The translations under genes and the position numbers were made by a program. Of a DNA stretch of 64,000 nt, positions 24,955 to 35,437 are shown piece after piece. Under the pieces are notes generated by a model. That model was given only the letters and a program-made list of their open reading frames with translations. It was not told where the DNA came from and did not search any database. The stretch covers positions 434,001 through 498,000 of the forward strand of contig JAPEIS010000013.1 in NCBI GenBank assembly GCA_029531795.1, in the 5' to 3' direction. Source of the DNA: Sclerotinia nivalis. Lineage: Eukaryota; Ascomycota; Leotiomycetes; Helotiales; Sclerotiniaceae. Every line of letters starts with the position of its first letter. Position 1 is the stretch's first letter.

Positions 24955-25221
24955 CTAGTTCTGTTTAGCTTTACCATCAGAAACAGCATTATCATCGTCA
25001 TCGTTATCGCCCCCGTTTCCATCGTCCACAAGAAGTAAATTACGCTTTCCAGGATCTTCGGGACCACCCTCTCGTACAAAACAGCGAACTGTATGATCAC
25101 ACCATTTGCAATTTCCATAGCAACCACAGAAATGGCCAGCAACCCGACGACATTCAAGAAAAGGCGTCAAACCCCGACAACAATATACATGGTATCTGTT
25201 CAGAACAATTCTTTTACGATT
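24955..25221 (-). CDS. Cysteine-rich antisense frame in the 3' region of Copia-B (exon-like)
   Basis: An open minus-strand frame from just after a TAG (25222-25224) to a TAG-type stop at 24955. It has no ATG; the visible run from 25170 begins with a TTG codon. Counting from there, Cys and His stand at C7, H13, C15, C17, C21, C24, H26 and C30 (ECRRVAGHFCGCYGNCKWCDH), and two more Cys lie upstream. An acidic tail (about residues 49-61) follows. The dense Cys/His array suggests metal binding. It faces opposite to gag-pol and looks less RIP-damaged than its surroundings. Absence of a start codon suggests an exon of a spliced gene or a broken gene. The function is unknown. Confidence 0.4.
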   Translation of the reverse strand, partial: NRKRIVLNRYHVYCCRGLTPFLECRRVAGHFCGCYGNCKWCDHTVRCFVREGGPEDPGKRNLLLVDDGNGGDNDDDDNAVSDGKAKQN

Positions 25222-25224
25222 CTA

Positions 25225-25748
25225 TATCAAAAGCATATTGATATACGAAGAATACATTGTTCGAACCTAAACTGGTGAAATTCTGTTATATACGAAAGGA
25301 ACAGAATAACCAAACAACACAATCAAAACCAATTGTAAAGGATTATAACAAAAGAACAAAAGTTGTTGTCCGCCAATAAAAAGAACAGGATTTTGATCAG
25401 CCCGAACAGTAGCAAAAGCAGTATTGTATAAAACCATAGCCTTGATACAAGAAGTCAGATTTATGTAAAGCCTTGTTGTACGAATGATGGAATATATATT
25501 ATAATCGCGATTTTCTTTTTGAAAACGAAAGAAAGCTTTATTTTAAGAGTTCTTGATGAATTTGAGAAAGTTATTGATCGGTTTTGAAATTGTATTGAAA
25601 AGGAAAAGGAATGGAAAGTTAATTGAAATTGAAAAGTTGGAAAAGCAAACGAAAGGAAACGCTAATCAATTGTACGACAATGGTTATATATTCCGATTCG
25701 AATCCTTTGTACGACTTATATTCGTACGAAAGAGAAAAGTTTAATCAA
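25225..25748. other. Copia-B 3' region
   Basis: 520 bases between the antisense frame and the 3' LTR, with overlapping short plus-strand frames at 25553-25817 that partly enter the LTR. No domain is recognisable. Confidence 0.4.
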
Positions 25749-25894
25749 TATCGGAATATGATCATGTATTGTTACCCTATCTTGATATATAACCTTTCTG
25801 TACAGAGAGAACCTTAGAAGAAAAACAACTTATTATACAATACAATATTATTCATCTAATTTGAATACCGTTGTTATCCCCTGTCTTCCCAACA
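25749..25894 (+). repeat. Copia-B 3' LTR
   Basis: 146 bp, starting tatcggaatatga (TG to TA and other transitions relative to the 5' LTR) and ending cttcccaaca. Duplication aaaac follows. Confidence 0.85.
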
Positions 25895-25899
25895 AAAAC

Positions 25900-27500
25900 T
25901 GTTGAGCAAGATCATCTACAATAGATTACATTGTCTTCGATACTTACAGAAGGGGATTTTCGATCGATTTTATAAGAGCAAGGCAGTATAATGGAGATGC
26001 TCTTTAGAACCCTATTGCAACTTCATGATTTTATATACGATTGTTATAAGCCGCTCTATTTGCGAAAAGTTTTTGAAACTGATATCGATAAATTTTTAAT
26101 CGGTAAATTTCCCTTTAGTGACGATCAAATACGACAAAGACTTTTTATATAATTACAAAACAAACTTCTTGCCTTTTTCCCACATTATACAGATAAATTG
26201 CCGTTTCATCGAATCTGGAATCACAAAATTGAATTGATACCCGATAAAAAGCCATCTTATTTCAAAAACCGCCCTTTATCACCAATAAAGTTAGTAGTGG
26301 TACGCAAATAGCTTGATGATAATCTCTTCAAAGGATTCATTCAGGAATCGAGATTATAATATGCCTCTCCTTTGCTATTGACTGCCAAGCTGAAAGGGGG
26401 GATCTGTATTTATCAAGATTATCGAAAATTAAATAATATTATTATAAAGAATTATTATCTATTATTTATCATTCGCGAAACGCTAAACGCTCTTTGCAAT
26501 GCAAAAATTTACACCAAACTTGATATCATTACAGTATTCAACAAATTACGAATCGCCGAAAAGAATGAATAGAAAATTATATTCATTATTCGTTTTGATC
26601 TTTTTGAATCTCTAATTATACCTTTCGGTCTTTGTAATACATCTGTATTGTTCCAATATTATATCAATTATATGTTTTTCGATAAGTTGGATAAGTATTA
26701 TACTATATATCTCGATAACGTTCTAATCTATTTCGATAATTTTATAGAATATAAAAAACATATCCATCAAATAATTCAAAAGTTAATAAATACTGGATTA
26801 TAGATTGATATTAACAAATGCAAATTCGAAATTACGAAGACAAAGTATTTGGATTTTATTATTACAATCGAAGGCATCGAAATGGATCAAGAAAAGATCA
26901 CGATTATCATATCTTAGAAATTGCTTTTATATATAAAGGATTTATAACGATTTCTTGATTTCGCCAATTTCTATCAACGTTTTATAAAAGATTTTTTAAA
27001 GATTTGTTGCTTTTTCAATGATCTCTTATAGAAGAATATTATATAGGATTGGATTGTAAATTATACAAAAACTTTTGATACTTTAAAAAGAGCTTTCACA
27101 ATAACACCAGTTTTGGTATATTTTGATTATAAACGGAAAACTGTTTTGGAAATCAATGTTTCTGATTAAACTTCAGGAGGAGTTCTCTTGTAATATAATG
27201 ATGATAATGTTTTGTATCCAATCGCTTACTTTTCATCTAAATATATAGTAATGGAATACAATTATAAGATCTATAATAAAGAATTATTTGTTATTATCAA
27301 GACAATAGAAGAATAATATTTAGAATTTCAAAGCTTATAAAAGGAATTCGAGATTCTTATTGATTATAAGAACCTCGAATATTTTATAATTACAAAAGCT
27401 TTCAATCAACAGCAAATGTAATGGTCTGAATTTCTATCTCAATATAATTTCTATATAATCTATCGATTAAGAAACAAAGCTATTCGATCAGATACACTAA
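25900..27500 (+). pseudogene. Gypsy-A outer RT and RNase H
   Basis: Resumes pol after Copia-B. Open piece 26372-26572 has KGGICIYQDYRKLNN and AKIYTKLDIITVFNKLRI. The catalytic box at about 26706-26717 reads YLDN instead of YLDD. RNase H near 27170-27300 reads SGGVLL(L)QYNDDN...AYFSSKY. Many stops. Confidence 0.7.
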
Positions 27501-28800
27501 ATAGAAAATACGAAGATCAACCGTATCGCTCTAATCCAAACGATAAACGTTTAAAGAATCGAGAATATATTGTTCTCCCTCAAGATTGTTTTGATGATGA
27601 CCTTTATAAGGATTTGATTGGGTATATCAATTTGATATTAATGGAGACAATAGTATTACTTTACGATTAATCAATTGATGTCTTAATCGATGCAATGTAT
27701 ATTAAATCCGATATTGTAGATCAACTTATCTCTACTTTTAACAATTCATTGATGATTAAATAATCAAAAGAGCATTGTAAAACCCTTCGGATTGTTATAC
27801 AAGATTGTTCGGTCCAAAATAATAGAATTTATTATTGGGATAAGATTTGGGTTCCACTAGATGATAAGTTCAAACTCCAAATTATCTATCGAACTTATTC
27901 TTCTGGTTCTGTCGACTATTTTGGTCGAATTAAAACGATCGATTTTGTTTCTTGTATATATTGATGGCTTAATATACATTTGGAGATCGCATCTTACATA
28001 AAGGTCTGCGAACTTTGTATTTGTATCAAATCGTTCAAATCGATGCCTCCCGGATTTTTGAAACCGTTGTCTGTCCCTTTTCGTGTGTAGTCTGATATCT
28101 CAATCGATTATATTATATCGCTCCCAGATTGCATTCGTTATAATTCTATCTATAAATATATTTTGGTGGTAATCTATAGATTAACCAAAATGAGATATTT
28201 CATCGGTATATATATACTAACAATAAAGAAGCTAATCGATGCTTTTATTAGCTGTATCTATATGCTTCATAGACTTCCGGATAATATCATTTTCGATTGG
28301 GGAATGCAGTTCGTATTAGGATTCTGGTCACAACTTTCGGAGTGGTTGGGAATTATCTTAAAATATTCTTCAGCTTTTCATTTTCAAATAGATAATCAGA
28401 CTGAGTATATTAATTCGGTTCTGGAGTAGTATTTACAAGCTTTTGTTAACTATTATCAAGATAATTAATTGGATTGGTTATCTTTAACTGAATTTGTATC
28501 CAATAATTTGGTCTTTGAAATAATTGATTATTCGTCTTTCTTCGCTAATTACGGTTTTAATCTATATCTAGACATTGAACTTAGTAAACCTTGTCTACCA
28601 GATATAACTCTAATACAAAAACAGGAATTCTTTAAAGATAATAGGATTGTAAATTATATAGAACATATTTTAAAGCAACTTCGTACTTTTATACAACAAA
28701 CAATTGCTATTTATAAGGATTATACTAATTGCTACTATTCTGATTCACCTTGCTACACAATTAACTAGAAAATCTTTATCAATATCAAAAATATGAAGAT
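27500..28800 (+). pseudogene. Gypsy-A outer integrase
   Basis: Open pieces 28163-28429 and 28469-28768 carry the core: YRLTKMRYFIGIY, then FDWGMQFVLGFWSQLSEWLGI (the second catalytic Asp region, SDxGTQF in the family), then HFQIDNQTEYINSVLE with the catalytic Glu. The C-terminal part follows (PCLPDITLIQKQEFF). It is better preserved than the RT but interrupted. Confidence 0.7.
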
Positions 28801-29230
28801 TTCGTACAAAACAAAAAAGCTAAATGATAAATGGATCGACCCTTACAAAATTATCAAAGTTTATCCTTGTACTTGTTTTATTCAATTGCCTGAGAATATT
28901 AAAATCTTTCTTGTTTTCCATCATTCTTTTTTACTTTCAGCTTATACTAATCCTTATTTCCCGGTTCAAACAACGATTAACGAATCAGAATCCTTGACTA
29001 CACAGAACAGAATTTTGAAGCAGGACAATAATGAAAATGAACCTATTCAGAAATGGATATTTGAAGGAATTCTAGATAATCATGATGAGGATGGCCATCA
29101 TTATTTGATCAAATAGAGATACTACACATCAACTTGGCAACCAGCTAATGATTTAAAGAATAACGAAAAGGTTCTTATCGAATATTATCGCTTTCATCTA
29201 AAGAAGCCAGAACTGCCAGCTTGGATCCTA
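28793..29230 (+). pseudogene. Gypsy-A outer integrase C-terminus and chromodomain
   Basis: Open 28793-29116 has SYKTKKLNDKWIDPYKII (the GPF-like integrase tail) then QKWIFEGILDNHDEDGHHYLIK. After one stop (a Trp codon) it continues RYYTSTWQPANDL. These are the two halves of a chromodomain with the aromatic WIFE and WQPA positions kept. Confidence 0.7.
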
Positions 29231-29519
29231 AAGCATCTCGATATTACTATATTGCAATCGGAACCACAGAATTTGCAATCGGAGTTATATAGTGCGATTG
29301 CTACATTTACTCTACGAAAATCCATTTGCATTAAGATTGTTTGCTTTGCTTAAAGGTATATTATGTATTATAATAATAAAGGATATAATATCATTAAAGA
29401 ATATTATACGTTTTTTGTTCAAAGATCTAATTAAAGAAAGAGATCTGTATTTTTTCTTTATTTTTCTTTATTTTTTAATACCCATTTGGAGTCAAATGGA
29501 TTTCTTGAGGAGAAGGTAC

Positions 29520-29682
29520 TGTTACAGGTTCATCTCCCTTCACCTACACATGATCATATATGCTTTAGACACACATGCATACATTCACTTCTATATAGTC
29601 AGATCACCTCCTTGACCTTCTTCTCCTCCTCGTAGTACAACAATAGATCAAACCTACACATACTTTTTCCCTCACCGTGATA
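29520..29682 (+). repeat. Gypsy-A outer copy, 3' LTR
   Basis: 163 bp, starting TGTTACAGGTTCATC, followed by duplication attcc (29683-29687). It is preceded by gaggagaaggtac, the likely polypurine tract, and by the hairpin at 29482-29499. Confidence 0.9.
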
Positions 29683-29687
29683 ATTCC

Positions 29688-30845
29688 GATCTTCGAATCA
29701 ATTTTCCAAGGGTATGATTTTGAATAATTTGAATTGATTGAATTGAAGGGGATTTTTTATTCTTGATCTTTTGTTCTTTTAATCTTTATTCCTAAAGAGG
29801 CAAAGCTAGTTTCGTTAGATAATATCACGGTGAGGGAAAAGGTATGTGTAGGTTTGATCTATTGTTGTACTACGAGGAGGAGAAGAAGGTCAAGGAGATG
29901 ACCTGACTATATAGAAGTGAGTGTATGCATGTGTGCCTAAGGCATACATGATCACGTGCAGATGAAGGGAGATGAACCCGTAACAGATAATGATTTTAAT
30001 TTTGTAGTTTCTTTTGTTAGAGCATTGGTTAATTCGTTTCCTTTTATTAAAGTATATTCTAGAACTCAATTGAATGAAATTTTGGCTCCTTTTTGTATAA
30101 GAGATTCTATTGCTTTGATTGCTTTGATTTGGCAAGCTTGATTAGGGGCATCGGATAATATTCTCAATCAATATAGTTCGGTTTGATTATCTGAATAGAT
30201 TTTGAATTTGTTGTCTGATTGGACTATAGAATTAGTATATTCGATCGTTTTGGTAACTCTAAGAAGCTCTCCATTGTATATCAATTGATTTATATCAATA
30301 TTAAAAGTTTCCTTGTAGGAGATTTGGCCATTGGTTGAGATAACAACGATTCCGATGCTTATTTCAATTCCTTCTAAGATTGAAGAAGTATCTATATAAA
30401 TCACAATAGTATTTTTGCCTTTGTATTTGAAGGCTAGATTGTAAACGATTGCTGTTTCTTCTTTAGGTAATTTGCTAATATTGATTTTATATAGAGTATC
30501 TTTCTTTTACAAAGGAAAATAAAAATGATCGATCTTCTCTAGAATAGAAGGATCGAAATCTTCTTCGATTGAATTCATAATTTTCTCGAGTTGTGTAGGT
30601 TTTGGTAATTTCCTCTAAAAGATTGCTATTAGATTTAGATCTACTTTTTCGATAGCTAATTTTCGAGTGATTATATTGATTGGATGAGAAAGCGAGATTT
30701 TTAATAATCTGAAGGCATATTGTCTGATTCCAACATTTAATCTGACTTCTGGGGGGTATAATACAGCTTCCACTTCCATTGGTTTGATTGGTGAGGTTTT
30801 GACAGAGATAATATTATATTTGCAAATCTATGAGTCTTTTACAGT
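29688..30845 (-). pseudogene. LINE-2 ORF2: pre-RNase H block and RNase H
   Basis: From 5' to 3' on the minus strand: MEVEAVLYPPEVRLNVGIRQYAF (about 30790-30710), the region between RT and RNase H in fungal LINEs. Then RNase H opens at 30404 (VIYIDTSS-type start with the first Asp), NGELLRVTKTIEY (catalytic Glu) and KFKIYSDNQTELY (SDS/SDN motif). After a short gap comes KGNEITNALTKE, split by the solo LTR. The frame then runs to 29688 and across Gypsy-A to 12330. Stops are scattered. Confidence 0.7.
29823..29985 (-). repeat. Solo LTR of the Gypsy-A family
   Basis: 163 bp, minus orientation, full length, duplication gataa at 29818-29822 and 29986-29990. It lies inside the LINE-2 RNase H. A solo LTR with intact target duplication implies insertion of a full element and later LTR-LTR recombination. 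Confidence 0.9.
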
Positions 30846-31998
30846 GTATCCAATAAAACTACAAATATAAGTAAAAGTAATCAATTCTTACCATGCTTTC
30901 CCAGATACTAGATATCAGTTTTAGTATCCTTTGAAAAGATTATCCCCAAACAAAAACAACCTTTCTATACCCATTATCCTATTTGTTTTCTAAATCTATC
31001 CGGTATTTCTATTACCAATTATTTTATACCCTATTATAAACCGATACACATATCTATTTTCTCGAACTGTATAAATAGTATTACTATCGCTACTATTATA
31101 CACTACGCTCTACAATTTATATACCATTTCGTATTATCTTGCCAAATCTCTTTTATACAACAAAACCGATTGTATCTTGCAAATTTTGTTATATCTTAAC
31201 CCCTAACCAAACAATATAAAATACAGCGTTTCCAGTTTACTAATCAAAATACAATTTGTAAAATCTATTCCCCCAATATATAATTTATAATCGATAATAC
31301 CGAAAGTTGAGAATATATCATACATAAACATCATAAAGTAACCTCTACCAAAACTTATCCACTACCATAATATTTATCGAATATTTCACACAAAAATAAA
31401 ACTTACTAAAAACATCTTTTTTATTCGAAAATTCCTTCACTACTATAATACCACTCTTACACATTCAATAAAATAAAATACCAAAAGCATCCTTTCATCC
31501 CTAATCCATTTATATAAAATTCCATCCCAACCTTCATATATCCTCAATTACTCCCCTTAACCATTTATAAATTTCCAATCCAATATACCCACAGATTATA
31601 CACATTATTGGATCATAAAAACTCTACACATCAACATCTCAAAGATACCCTATCAATCATTAATACAACACTTTCCTTCTCAAACTCTATTTTCACACAA
31701 ATTCATAAAGACAATCCGCTTTAAAATACTCCTTAAAGCATTTCTCAGGCTCTATATCCCACTACAGATTCGTAAAGATAATTCCGTCATTATTTCATTG
31801 ATTATTGGATAGTTTTTATCTCCGTTCGATTAATAAATCCTCTATTCCGGACTCAATTTATAATACCTTTACACCCAATATCGTTTCTTTTTAAAGTACA
31901 ACTTTTACCCAACTCCAATCTGATTCAATCTTAGCTCTGTAAATAAATTACAGGTTCATAGGATGCACCACGTACAGATGTTGAATCATCGCATCCCA
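30846..31998. other. 5' part of the LINE-2 block, G-depleted on the plus strand, no gene seen
   Basis: 1.15 kb that should be the RT side of LINE-2 by position, but I find no RT motif. The plus strand is almost free of G over long stretches (31501-31560 has none) while C is frequent. This is the opposite of the adjacent LINE part. The last 60 bases before the target duplication are less biased. Confidence 0.5.
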
Positions 31999-32015
31999 TT
32001 CCTTCGACGCTGATT
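31999..32015. repeat. LINE-2 target-site duplication, right copy
   Basis: ttccttcgacgctgatt, identical to 11626-11642. Confidence 0.8.
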
Positions 32016-32674
32016 TGCTACAAAATACCAAAAAAATATTTACAGATTCCCCGTCTTCGAGCAACATCTCCATGTGTACTGCTGTAGGTATGCATTTCGT
32101 TTACTGTAATGTTATTGTCATCATTTCGCCGTCGCAGAGGAGGACGATGACGATGGGCCTGACATCTTTTGAATCCTGATTGCATTTGTCATGAAAATGT
32201 TGCAGTTTTAACATAGAAACCTGATTGCAATATCACTAGTATATGGAATGTTGAGTCGAGGAATGTGCAAGCGGAGAACTGAAGCCGAATCGCTTGCAGG
32301 CAACAGAAGTGAATACAGAATTCACCACAATCCCGTGATGCTCATCTATGAACTTTCGTCTTCCTAACTACAACGTAAGACAAGGAGATATGTTTTCAAT
32401 TTGGAGAATGCGTTGAACTACCGACAAAATATTGATTGGAAATATACACCAAAAGTGTTCTAATTGTCCCATTAATCCCGTGAACTTTATCTTTTGCTCC
32501 CCGCCGCCTGTTTCAGATTTCAGCTTTTCTCGAGCTTACTTTCTTGCCAATCATCGCCAGTATTAGCTTACTGATAGTTGATATGGATTCCCAGTCTGAT
32601 AGACAAACAGACAGACAGACAGCAATTTTTTGACAGTCACCTTGGTTGATAAATCCTGCAAAACCTCAGTTTGC
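32016..32674. other. Host intergenic sequence
   Basis: Balanced composition. Contains a short (GACA)n microsatellite at 32607-32622. No gene. Confidence 0.5.
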
Positions 32675-33283
32675 ATGCCAAGTGGTGTAACACATGACAG
32701 AGTGCAGAAGGATACGAGATCACCAAGTCGATTGATGCAGTCGATATCGAAATTGCATGGCCGTGGCCAAGGAAAACGGCGCGGCGACCAAATTGACAGT
32801 CATACAAGTGCATTGAACTCATACAAGACTTCTGTGAGTTCCACAATTGAAGCCAAAACAAACGACCACCCGGTTTTCTCATTTTGTTGTATTATGCCTG
32901 AGCCGAGTGTCGGAAACCTTCCAGGTCAGATAAAGCAATGCATGATACCAAAATATGATGGCTATTTGTTATCAGCACTGCGAAAAGTTCACAAATTACG
33001 ACTGGTGAAGACTCCAAAGAACGGAGGTAACGAGATGATGATGGCCTGGACGTTTGCTAGAAAATACATCGCAATAAAGGGACTAACGTTTTCAACCAGT
33101 ATTGATTTAATCGCTTTTCCAGATCAAAGTCCCTCCCGACTCGGATCTACTTTTGTATTCATGGCACTAATTTCATTCTTACTTTTCAAAAGCCGAGTGT
33201 ACTGTGTGGCTTCGAAAAAGTCATGCAGTGGAAAGAAGATTTCTAAAACTCAACGCCAAGAACCTAGAAAATCTCTTTCTTAG
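32675..33283 (+). CDS. Hypothetical open reading frame, 202 codons
   Basis: The longest unbroken frame in the host part besides the transporter. The first ATG is at 32675; the frame is open slightly upstream from a TTG at 32630. The product is basic (KRRGDQ, KSCSGKKISKTQRQEPRKS at the end), with one possible membrane stretch near the end (FVFMALISFLLF). I recognise no domain, and codon choice does not look biased like the transporter's. It sits 2.1 kb upstream of the transporter on the same strand. It may be a chance frame in non-RIP sequence. Confidence 0.25.
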   Translation: MPSGVTHDRVQKDTRSPSRLMQSISKLHGRGQGKRRGDQIDSHTSALNSYKTSVSSTIEAKTNDHPVFSFCCIMPEPSVGNLPGQIKQCMIPKYDGYLLSALRKVHKLRLVKTPKNGGNEMMMAWTFARKYIAIKGLTFSTSIDLIAFPDQSPSRLGSTFVFMALISFLLFKSRVYCVASKKSCSGKKISKTQRQEPRKSLS

Positions 33284-35028
33284 CGTTTTCCAGAACGACC
33301 AAGTGATCCTGAGGAAATCGAGCAGCAGCTACAAATTAATAGTCAGGGCGGCCGTGTGTGTAGCTAGGTGTGTGGCTTCGTGGCTTCACTGGCTTGGAAC
33401 CATATTTCAAGCGAACAAGGCGGAATGACGGAATGGTTCCTGCAATCTCCTAGACCCTTGATTACAAATCTGACATTATATTCAAGACGGGCGAATTTGC
33501 ATGCCCAGAGAGGCAAAAAGAAGTTTTCACGAAAAACATGACTCGAGCTCTTGATCTAACACGTGACATTGTATGTCTATCGGTGCTGCTATCTTTCCGA
33601 GAATTGCCTACTCCACTATCTTCGAAGCAAACCTCGATTGTCATCATTGACGTCCAGTACCACTCGCCGGCATAACGGCACCACCTGCATCAAAAAAGGG
33701 GGCCCCGAAATCCAGGTTCTTATGCCCCGAACTGCATACTCCATCCTCGTGTCCCATGGGCCATTACACGAAAGTAGGGAGAAAATGGGGAGGTCCCATG
33801 GGCGACGATGTGGGACGTTTGCAGCAGTGGCACCACAAAAAGAAGAAAAGAATTTCCCTTGATCACCACATTTCGGCCAAATTTCATGAATTTCTAGATC
33901 ATTATTACGTTTATTCCGTGTACCCTCTGGAGATTTCATACAGAGTAGTGGTAAAGATGATTATGCGTTACATGATTGATCTTTAGATATGGGAGTATGG
34001 CCGAGAAGATATCCACGAGGTGGAGTTTTGAATGGGTTGTCGTTGAAATAAAACCGAAATATGCCCTTTTTGATGTGGGTTTCTCGCCAAGCAAACCAAA
34101 AAATGATAAGTTCATACATATTATCTTCTTGGGATGTCTGTGCTACTCTGGGAATAGATGAACGAGTCAATCGATTAGTTTTCTGCAGAGATGGTTAAAG
34201 GAAATGATAACGGCAGAAAGGAAGGAATGATTAGTCCGATTCTTTCTCGAAACCACTCTATACACTTTCATCCGCCCGGATCTAGAAACCAATCAGCTCA
34301 TAAACACGCGATAGGCACAGATACACACAATTGTCTTGGATGACGGGCGCCAATCCTCGATCCCTTATGCCCTTATGCCATGCAGATCTTGTTCATTTTT
34401 TATTTCCCACTCGCTTGTCGGATTACGGACGCTTGGCCTTTTTTAACTGCCGCTTCGTTCCTGCCACAAGGCCAAGGCCATTAAACCTTGTTTTTTTTCT
34501 TTCCATTTTCAACAAGCTTTGAGCCTCAAATACGCTTCATCCACTTCATCCACATATCTAGTCCATAAACGGGTAGGTCAACGGCAAATCATCATGATGC
34601 TCCACCTTACATCTGTGTTTTGATATATCCAAGACGGCATTTGACAAGTCAAGATATGACAAAATTCTTCATTATCCAAGAGCAACAATACAGAGGCCAG
34701 ATAGAAACGAACACGAATCAAACACATCAATGAGATTTTCATAATCTCTAAAATAATTACACAGTAAGGATTGGAACGCTCCCTTCTTTAGTACTCGGTG
34801 CTATCGCGGACGTCACTTTACGATGGACCCGATTTTCTTCATATCGGTTGGGTTCGATATTCAAAATCTTTCGTTCTCGGCCATTTAGCCATTATTTCAA
34901 TATGGTCTGTTCTCCTAAATAAGTAACAGATCAATTCAATACAAGCAATACCCTAATCATGTCGTGACAAGTCGGAACGGGAAGCTCAAACGGGTGTCGA
35001 AGATACTGACCAGGTCCCTCTCACTTCA

Positions 35029-35034
35029 CTCCAC
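35029..35034 (-). promoter_or_regulatory. Candidate CreA/Mig1-type site (GTGGAG)
   Basis: CTCCAC on the plus strand, i.e. GTGGAG, fits the SYGGRG consensus of the fungal glucose repressor. A second match is at 35241-35246. A six-base motif recurs by chance, so this is only suggestive for a sugar transporter gene. Confidence 0.25.
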
Positions 35035-35240
35035 TCACGCGAACATTCTTTGGTAGATTCTCCATCTTAAAGAAAAACTTGAAATGTCTTGAGACCTTTT
35101 TACTAGTTTCTTCAAAATTGGGGGCTAGAGTCATTTTCCCAATTGGGTTCTTGTCCGCATGACAGAACGATGGGAATGCAGGCTAATTCATGGAGGCACA
35201 CATCGGGGCCCCCGATCATGATAATTTGATGGAGAGTTGA

Positions 35241-35246
35241 CTCCAC
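35241..35246 (-). promoter_or_regulatory. Second candidate CreA/Mig1-type site (GTGGAG)
   Basis: CTCCAC 28 bases upstream of the putative TATA box. Same caveat as the site at 35029. Confidence 0.25.
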
Positions 35247-35273
35247 TCCCATCCTTCCCATTTTCGTTGTTGA

Positions 35274-35280
35274 TATAAAA
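35274..35280 (+). promoter_or_regulatory. Putative TATA box and pyrimidine-rich start region of the transporter
   Basis: TATAAAA 158 bases before the ATG, followed by a C/T-rich stretch (35281-35340) typical of transcription start regions in filamentous fungi. No ATG occurs between 35281 and the start codon, so the leader has no upstream reading frame. Confidence 0.5.
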
Positions 35281-35437
35281 TCCTTTCGATCCCCATATCC
35301 CCTCTCTCCATTCTCCGCGTCGTCTTCTCCTCAACTTATTCTATCCGGGGGCTTTCGATTTTGCCTTTGAAGTTTATTGATATTGTACTTCCACATACAC
35401 ATACATACTCAAGGAGAAGTCATAGAATATAGCAATC

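Larger units (their letters stand above)
22055..25894 (+). mobile_element. Copia-B: internally deleted Ty1/copia retrotransposon
   Basis: Two 146-bp LTRs (22055-22200, 25749-25894) with duplication aaaac at 22050-22054 and 25895-25899 give a 3,840-bp element. It interrupts Gypsy-A pol between gtatagaaaac and aaaactgttgagc. It contains gag and a copia RNase H, but no protease or integrase and almost no RT. Gag-side sequence passes directly into the segment preceding RNase H at about 24120. A complete copia element needs roughly 2-3 kb more there. It is therefore a deletion derivative that could only have moved with help. The 5' LTR begins TGTCGGAACATGG; the 3' LTR has TATCGGAATATGA. Confidence 0.85.
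12331..29682 (+). mobile_element. Gypsy-A (outer copy): Ty3/gypsy chromodomain retrotransposon split by two insertions
   Basis: 5' LTR 12331-12493 and 3' LTR 29520-29682, each 163 bp, with target duplication attcc at 12326-12330 and 29683-29687. Taking out the nested Gypsy-A copy (15225-21976 plus ctttg) and Copia-B (22055-25894 plus aaaac) leaves 6,750 bp; the nested copy is 6,752 bp. Internal order is gag, protease, RT, RNase H, integrase, chromodomain, the usual order for chromoviruses of fungi. All frames carry RIP-type stops. Its pol resumes at 21977 and again at 25900 exactly where the insertions end. Confidence 0.9.
11643..31998 (-). mobile_element. LINE-2: non-LTR retrotransposon, minus strand, carrying nested elements
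   Basis: A 17-bp target duplication frames this block. Such a variable-length duplication, with a short tail repeat at the 3' end, is typical of LINE insertion. Subtracting Gypsy-A (17,352 + 5), the solo LTR (163 + 5) and their target duplications leaves 2,831 bp. The copy is therefore 5'-truncated relative to the 6-7 kb expected of Tad1-type elements. Readable parts, from 5' to 3' on the minus strand: a pre-RNase H block (about 30840-30410), RNase H (30404-29986 and 29822-29688) and the C-terminal zinc-binding region (12330-12025). The frame continues sensibly across the Gypsy-A insertion point, which confirms one interrupted LINE rather than two. Confidence 0.75.
33284..35273. other. Host intergenic sequence upstream of the transporter
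   Basis: Two kilobases with only short overlapping frames on both strands (33563-33862 plus, 33616-33939 minus, and others), none convincing. A direct repeat of gtcccatgggc occurs near 33753 and 33796. The last 700 bases probably hold the transporter's upstream control region. Confidence 0.5.

Noticed and set aside
33563..34170. Overlapping 60-107 codon frames on both strands in host DNA
   Set aside because: They overlap each other on opposite strands, have low-complexity products and no recognisable domain.
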